Below are positions 59,913 to 64,000 of a DNA stretch of 64,000 bases, piece by piece. The stretch is from positions 310,001 through 374,000 of the forward strand of contig NZ_JAGKJK010000001.1 in the NCBI RefSeq assembly GCF_020329435.1. Direction: 5' to 3'. The DNA is from Bradyrhizobium hereditatis. Its GTDB lineage: Bacteria; Pseudomonadota; Alphaproteobacteria; Rhizobiales; Xanthobacteraceae. Position 1 is the stretch's first letter; each line of letters begins with the position of its first letter. The notes below the pieces were generated by a model, which was given only the letters and a program-made list of their open reading frames with translations, was not told the DNA's origin and searched no databases. Both the position numbers and the translations under genes were made by a program.

Positions 59913-61961
59913 TCAGACGTCCAGCAGCTCGTCGCTGGCGAATTCCGCCTTGTCGGAAATGAAGGCGAATCTGGCCTCGGCCTTGGTTCCCATCAGCCGC
60001 TCGACAGAATCGGCCGTGCCTTCGCGGTCGTCGGCCAGGAGCACCACGCGGAGCAGCGTGCGCTTGGCCGGATCCATGGTGGTTTCCTTGAGCTGGGCCG
60101 GCATCATCTCGCCGAGGCCTTTGAAGCGGTTCACCTCGACCTTGGCGTTGGCGTTGAACTCGCTCTTCAGCAGCGCCTCCTTGTGTGCATCGTCGCGTGC
60201 ATAGACCGACTTGCTGCCGTGGGTCAGCTTATAAAGCGGCGGCACCGCCAGATAGAGATGGCCTTCATCGATCAGCCGCGGCGTCTGGCGATAGAAGAAG
60301 GTGATCAGCAATGACGCGATGTGCGCGCCGTCGACGTCGGCGTCCGTCATGATGATGATGCGGGAATAGCGCAGATCCTCTTCGCGATAATGCGCACCTG
60401 TTCCGCAGCCGATCGCCTGCATCAGGTCAGAGAGCTGCGCATTCGCGGTCAGCTTGTCCTTGCCGGCGGAGGCGACGTTGAGGATCTTTCCGCGCAAGGG
60501 AAGCACGGCCTGAGTCTTGCGGTCGCGCGCCTGCTTTGCGCTGCCGCCGGCCGAGTCGCCTTCGACGATGAAGAGTTCCGAGCCTTCCTGAGCGCTGTTG
60601 GTGCAGTCGGAAAGCTTGCCGGGCAGGCGCAGCTTCTTCACTGCGGTCTTGCGCGAGATTTCCTTCTCAGCGCGGCGGCGCAGCCGTTCGTCGGCGCGCT
60701 CGATGACGAAATCGAGCAGCTTGTTGGCCTGCAGCGGATTGCCCGATAGCCAGTGATCGAACGGGTCCTTGATAGCCTGCTCGACGATCTTCTGCGCTTC
60801 GGCAGTCGCGAGACGATCCTTGGTCTGGCCCTGGAATTCAGGCTCGCGCACGAACACTGAGAGCATCACGGCAGCTCCGACCATGACGTCCTCCGACGTG
60901 ACGGATGCGGCGCGCTTGCCCTGGCCAATGCGCTCGGCGTGATCTTTGAGGCCGCGCAGCATCGCGCTGCGCAGACCGGATTCGTGGGTGCCGCCGTCCG
61001 GCGTCGGCACCGTGTTGCAGTAGGAGGAGAGGAAGCCGTCGGCGTCTGCTGTCCACGCGACCGCCCATTCGCACGCGCCATGCGCGCCGTTGCGCCCCGA
61101 TTTGCCGGAGAAGATATCCGGATGGACCAAAGTGTCGGCGTGAATGGCGGCGGCGAGATAGTCTTTCAGGCCGCCCGGGAAGTGGAAGCTGGCCTCGGCC
61201 GGCACATCCTCGACGCCCTTCAGCAGCGCAGGATCGCAGCGCCAGCGAATTTCGACGCCGCCGAACAGATACGCCTTGGAGCGCGTCATCTTGAATAGGC
61301 GCTGCGGCTTGAACGCCGCCTTGGCGCCGAAGATATCGGTATCAGGCTTGAAGCGGATGCGGGTGCCGCGGCGGTTGTTGATCTTGCCGAGATCTTCCAG
61401 CTTGCCCTTGGGATGGCCGCGCTCAAAGCTCATCCGGTAGAGTTTCTGGCTGCGCGCGACTTCGACCTCGAGCCGCGAGGAGAGGGCGTTGACGACGGAG
61501 ACGCCGACGCCGTGCAGGCCGCCCGAGGTCTCGTAGACCTTGGAGTCGAACTTGCCGCCGGAATGCAGCGTGCACATGATGACTTCGAGCGCCGACTTCT
61601 TCGGAAATTTCGGGTGCGGGTCGACGGGGATCCCGCGGCCATTGTCGGTGACGGTCAGAAAACCATCGGCGGTCAGCTCGACCTCGATGAACGTCGCATG
61701 TCCGGCGAGCGCCTCGTCCATGGCGTTGTCGATGACTTCGGCGAAAAGGTGGTGCAGCGCCTTTTCGTCAGTTCCGCCGATATACATGCCGGGGCGACGG
61801 CGCACCGGTTCCAATCCCTCGAGCACCTCGATATCGGCCGCGGTATAGCCGGCCTCGGCGCCCGTTGCCCGCGAGGCAGCCTTCGGCGCAGCACGGCCCT
61901 TCGATTCCGCTCCAAAAAGGTCTGGCTTGGATTTCGTAGCTGATTTCAATGACTTGGACAT
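59913..61961 (-). CDS. parE: DNA topoisomerase IV subunit B
   Basis: ATPase subunit of the decatenating type II topoisomerase, 682 residues. GHKL ATPase domain: VLEGLEPVRRRPGMYIGGTD, EVIDNAMDEAL, TVTDNGRGIPVD and TSGGLHGVGVSVVNALS. The TOPRIM domain carries EGDSAGGSAKQARDR and PLRGKILNV, with the acidic pair in MTDADVDGAHI. These spell ParE rather than GyrB on general form, and the length is typical (GyrB is longer, about 800). A poorly conserved, Lys/Ala-rich N-terminal 35 residues precede the domain. Single gene. Confidence 0.95.
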   Translation of the reverse strand: MSKSLKSATKSKPDLFGAESKGRAAPKAASRATGAEAGYTAADIEVLEGLEPVRRRPGMYIGGTDEKALHHLFAEVIDNAMDEALAGHATFIEVELTADGFLTVTDNGRGIPVDPHPKFPKKSALEVIMCTLHSGGKFDSKVYETSGGLHGVGVSVVNALSSRLEVEVARSQKLYRMSFERGHPKGKLEDLGKINNRRGTRIRFKPDTDIFGAKAAFKPQRLFKMTRSKAYLFGGVEIRWRCDPALLKGVEDVPAEASFHFPGGLKDYLAAAIHADTLVHPDIFSGKSGRNGAHGACEWAVAWTADADGFLSSYCNTVPTPDGGTHESGLRSAMLRGLKDHAERIGQGKRAASVTSEDVMVGAAVMLSVFVREPEFQGQTKDRLATAEAQKIVEQAIKDPFDHWLSGNPLQANKLLDFVIERADERLRRRAEKEISRKTAVKKLRLPGKLSDCTNSAQEGSELFIVEGDSAGGSAKQARDRKTQAVLPLRGKILNVASAGKDKLTANAQLSDLMQAIGCGTGAHYREEDLRYSRIIIMTDADVDGAHIASLLITFFYRQTPRLIDEGHLYLAVPPLYKLTHGSKSVYARDDAHKEALLKSEFNANAKVEVNRFKGLGEMMPAQLKETTMDPAKRTLLRVVLLADDREGTADSVERLMGTKAEARFAFISDKAEFASDELLDV

Positions 61962-62321
61962 GGCTCTTTAGGTGGTGCGCGCGATCTCGCGCGGCGAATC
62001 GGTCACTCTGACTATGCCACGGATGGGCTTAAAAGGTGACGATGGGCAAGGCGCCTGCGCCCGTTCTGCCCGTCGTGCCGGATCGCAGCGCTGTATCAGC
62101 CTTGGTCGGCGCTGAATAGATGGCCGCAACGCCCCGCTTTGATCCGGATTGATCGCTTTTTCCGCTGGCATTAATCGCTGGCGCCGGGACCGGGAGGGCG
62201 GCTATCACGGCCCGTGCCGGCCTTTGTGACTTGAAGCCACGCAAGCGGCTGGCTTAGCTGTCGCAACCTTGAATCAGCTAAAATTCAACGGCGCAAACGG
62301 GGCGGGGAAGGCATTCAGGAC
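61962..62321. other. 360-base divergent intergenic region without a gene
   Basis: Between parE and the DedA gene, divergently oriented. It should hold both promoters; I see no ORF with a good ribosome site, no repeat and no strong hairpin. Confidence 0.45.
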
Positions 62322-62852
62322 ATGGAAGACTTTGCGCGCGCTCTGGCTGATTTCGTTCGCGACAATCAGGCCTGGGCCGTCCCGATCGTCCTTGTGCTGG
62401 CATTCGGCGAATCGCTGGCCTTCGTCTCGCTTGTGGTGCCGGCCTGGGGGGCGCTGGTCGCAATCGGCGCGCTGATCGGCGTCAGCGGCATCAGCTTCTG
62501 GCCGGTGTGGCTTGCCGGCGGCATCGGCGCGGCGCTCGGCGACTGGGTCTCCTACTGGTTCGGCTATCGCTACAAGGAGCACGTCGCTGAGATGTGGCCG
62601 CTGTCGCGCTATCCCGAGATCCTGCCGCGCGGTGAAGAATTCGTAAAAAAATGGGGCGTACCCTCGATCTTCATCGGCCGCTTCTTCGGACCGCTGCGCG
62701 CCTCGGTGCCGCTCGCCGCCGGCATCTTCGAGATGTCCTATTGGCCGTTCCAGATCGCCAACTTCGTCTCGGCGCTGATCTGGTCGGCCGTCCTGCTGCT
62801 GGTCGGCGACGTCATGGGCAAGCTCGCCGAATGGCTGTGGCGGGTGGTGTAG
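62322..62852 (+). CDS. DedA family membrane protein
   Basis: Inner-membrane protein of 176 residues with the DedA/SNARE-associated core: FGESLAFVSLVVPAWGALVAIGAL and, after an internal repeat, FIGRFFGPLRASVPLAAGIFEM (the FxGRfxPxxR signature). Such proteins flip phospholipid or undecaprenyl-phosphate across the membrane. It is shorter than E. coli DedA (about 200) but complete. The start ATG 62322 has AGGA just before. Function in lipid recycling is inferred from the family. Confidence 0.9.
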   Translation: MEDFARALADFVRDNQAWAVPIVLVLAFGESLAFVSLVVPAWGALVAIGALIGVSGISFWPVWLAGGIGAALGDWVSYWFGYRYKEHVAEMWPLSRYPEILPRGEEFVKKWGVPSIFIGRFFGPLRASVPLAAGIFEMSYWPFQIANFVSALIWSAVLLLVGDVMGKLAEWLWRVV

Positions 62853-63043
62853 GCGCGGGCTGGAATAAGCCGATGATCCGGGTGTTAGCCCCCAAGATAT
62901 CGGGGCCATCTTCGCGGTGCCGTCGCGCGGCCGTCGTCGCACTATCGCAGAATCGCTGATAGCTTCCGCGGCAACCGAACGACAGGCGGCAACAGGACAT
63001 CCCGCAGAACCGTTTCCATCGTCTCAACTGGGAGGACATCACC

Positions 63044-64000
63044 ATGGAATTGACACGTCGTCACGCACTCGCTGGCGCCGCGGCGCTCGCCGCCACGCCG
63101 CTCGTGCCGGCAATGCCCGCCAGCGCCGCTGCGCCGCCGGCGGAGAAGCAGGCGCCAAGCTTCTATCGCTACAAGGTGGGCGATGCGCAGGTGACGGCGA
63201 TCTCCGACGGCGTCAACAATTTCGCGCTGCCCGACACCTTCGTGCTCAATGTGAAGAAGGAGGAGGTCAACGCGGCGCTGGAAAAGGCCTTCATGCCGAA
63301 GGACAAGATGTCGATCCAGTTCGCGCCGCTCGTCATCAACACCGGCGGCAAGCTGGTCGTGGTCGATACCGGCAACGGCGCGGCCGCGTTCGCATCGAGC
63401 AAGGGCAATGTCGGCCAGTTCGGCACCAACATGGTCGCCGCCGGCTTCCACCCCAAGGCTGTCGACATGGTCGTCATCTCGCATTTCCATGGCGACCACA
63501 TCAACGGCCTGCTCACCGCCGAGAACACACCGACATTCCCCAATGCCGAGGTGCTGGTGCCGGCGGCGGAGTGGAAATACTTCATGGATGACGGCGAGAT
63601 GAGCCGGGCGCCGGAAGGGCGGATGCAGACCGTGTTCAAGAACGCGCGTCGCGTGCTCGAGGCCGGGCTTAAGAAGAAGGTCACGCCCTATGAGTGGGGC
63701 AAGGAAATCGCGCCGGGACTGACGGCGGTGGAAACCATCGGCCACACGCCGGGCCACACCTCCTATGTCCTGGCGTCAGGCTCCGACAAGGTGTTCATCC
63801 AGTCGGACGTCACCAACCTGCCGGCGCTGTTCGTCACCAATCCGGGCTGGCACCTGATGTTCGACCAGGATCCGGCGCTCGCGGAAAAGACCCGCCGCCG
63901 GGTCTACGACATGCTCGTCGCCGACAAAATGCGGGTGCAGGGCTTCCATTATCCGTTCCCGGCCAATGGCTTCGTCGAGAAGGACGGCAATGGTTACCGG
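63044..64000 (+). CDS. Tat-exported metallo-beta-lactamase-fold hydrolase, 3' end outside window
   Basis: The visible 319 residues begin MELTRRHALAGAAALAATP, a Tat signal with the RR pair, and continue with an MBL-fold domain: TAISDGVNNFALPDTFVLN, VVDTGNG, the metal site SHFHGDHING (H-x-H-x-D-H), and later GHTPGHTSYVL, then SDVTN. The frame is open to the end of the window, so the C-terminus is missing. Relatives include lactonases and other hydrolases; the substrate is unknown. GGGAGG precedes the ATG by 10 bases. Confidence 0.9.
   Translation, partial: MELTRRHALAGAAALAATPLVPAMPASAAAPPAEKQAPSFYRYKVGDAQVTAISDGVNNFALPDTFVLNVKKEEVNAALEKAFMPKDKMSIQFAPLVINTGGKLVVVDTGNGAAAFASSKGNVGQFGTNMVAAGFHPKAVDMVVISHFHGDHINGLLTAENTPTFPNAEVLVPAAEWKYFMDDGEMSRAPEGRMQTVFKNARRVLEAGLKKKVTPYEWGKEIAPGLTAVETIGHTPGHTSYVLASGSDKVFIQSDVTNLPALFVTNPGWHLMFDQDPALAEKTRRRVYDMLVADKMRVQGFHYPFPANGFVEKDGNGYR

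Overview
The window looks like chromosomal DNA of a GC-rich alphaproteobacterium of the Hyphomicrobiales, most likely Bradyrhizobium or a close relative in the Nitrobacteraceae. The signs are: an RNase E whose S1 domain is split by a long acidic His-rich insert and which ends in a GWW motif; two exact GGAAC-N16-CGTT promoters of the EcfG general-stress type; a suf operon with two cysteine desulfurases, as in Agrobacterium; Omp25/31-like small barrels; and several families of intergenic palindromes of the sort seen in Bradyrhizobium genomes. The genus is inferred from memory of these traits, not from a database search. I see no rRNA, tRNA, CRISPR array, insertion sequence, prophage or plasmid module.

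Layout. 1-3634: envelope and housekeeping genes (DsbA/Com1-like thioredoxin protein, M48 protease with repeats, class I/II aminotransferase). 3635-8940: a looser, accessory-looking block with a sorbosone-dehydrogenase-like protein, a Tat-exported ferritin-like protein, a very small lysine-tailed secreted protein and a secreted protein of unknown function. Two of these genes have perfect EcfG-type promoters. 8951-20956: RNase E, facing a cell-wall block of amidase amiC, two tandem PBP1a genes, and prfB with its programmed +1 frameshift. 20960-28462: a dehydrogenase, an EamA exporter, an XRE-cupin regulator with a clear double operator, a cupin, a NodU-type carbamoyltransferase, an SRPBCC protein and an M23 peptidase. 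28561-36390: a peroxiredoxin with a histone-like tail, an AsmA-like giant protein, a class A beta-lactamase with a divergent AmpR-type regulator that is frameshifted here, and an MFS transporter. 36541-40777: tyrS, anmK, a glutathione transferase with a strong dyad operator, and an alpha/beta hydrolase.

41051-48787 is the Fe-S cluster assembly operon: desulfurase, sufB, a small unknown gene, sufC, sufD, sufS, sufT, a VOC protein and sufA. Many of its genes overlap by ATGA. A SIR2-like gene runs into sufA from the other strand. 49762-57124 holds a TfoX-like protein, a GGDEF cyclase, a DEAD-box helicase, a secreted caspase-like protein, an FAD monooxygenase and a small outer-membrane barrel. 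57242-64000 holds an SDR enzyme, a 61-residue membrane protein, a degraded stretch with repeats, a second barrel, parE, a DedA protein and the start of a Tat-exported metallo-beta-lactamase-fold enzyme.

No single new multi-gene system stands out. The best leads are the small three-cysteine gene translationally coupled inside the suf operon, the diverged tandem PBP1a pair, the EcfG-driven exported-protein block, the frameshifted ampR, the stand-alone SIR2 gene overlapping sufA, and the orphan operator in front of the glutathione transferase.
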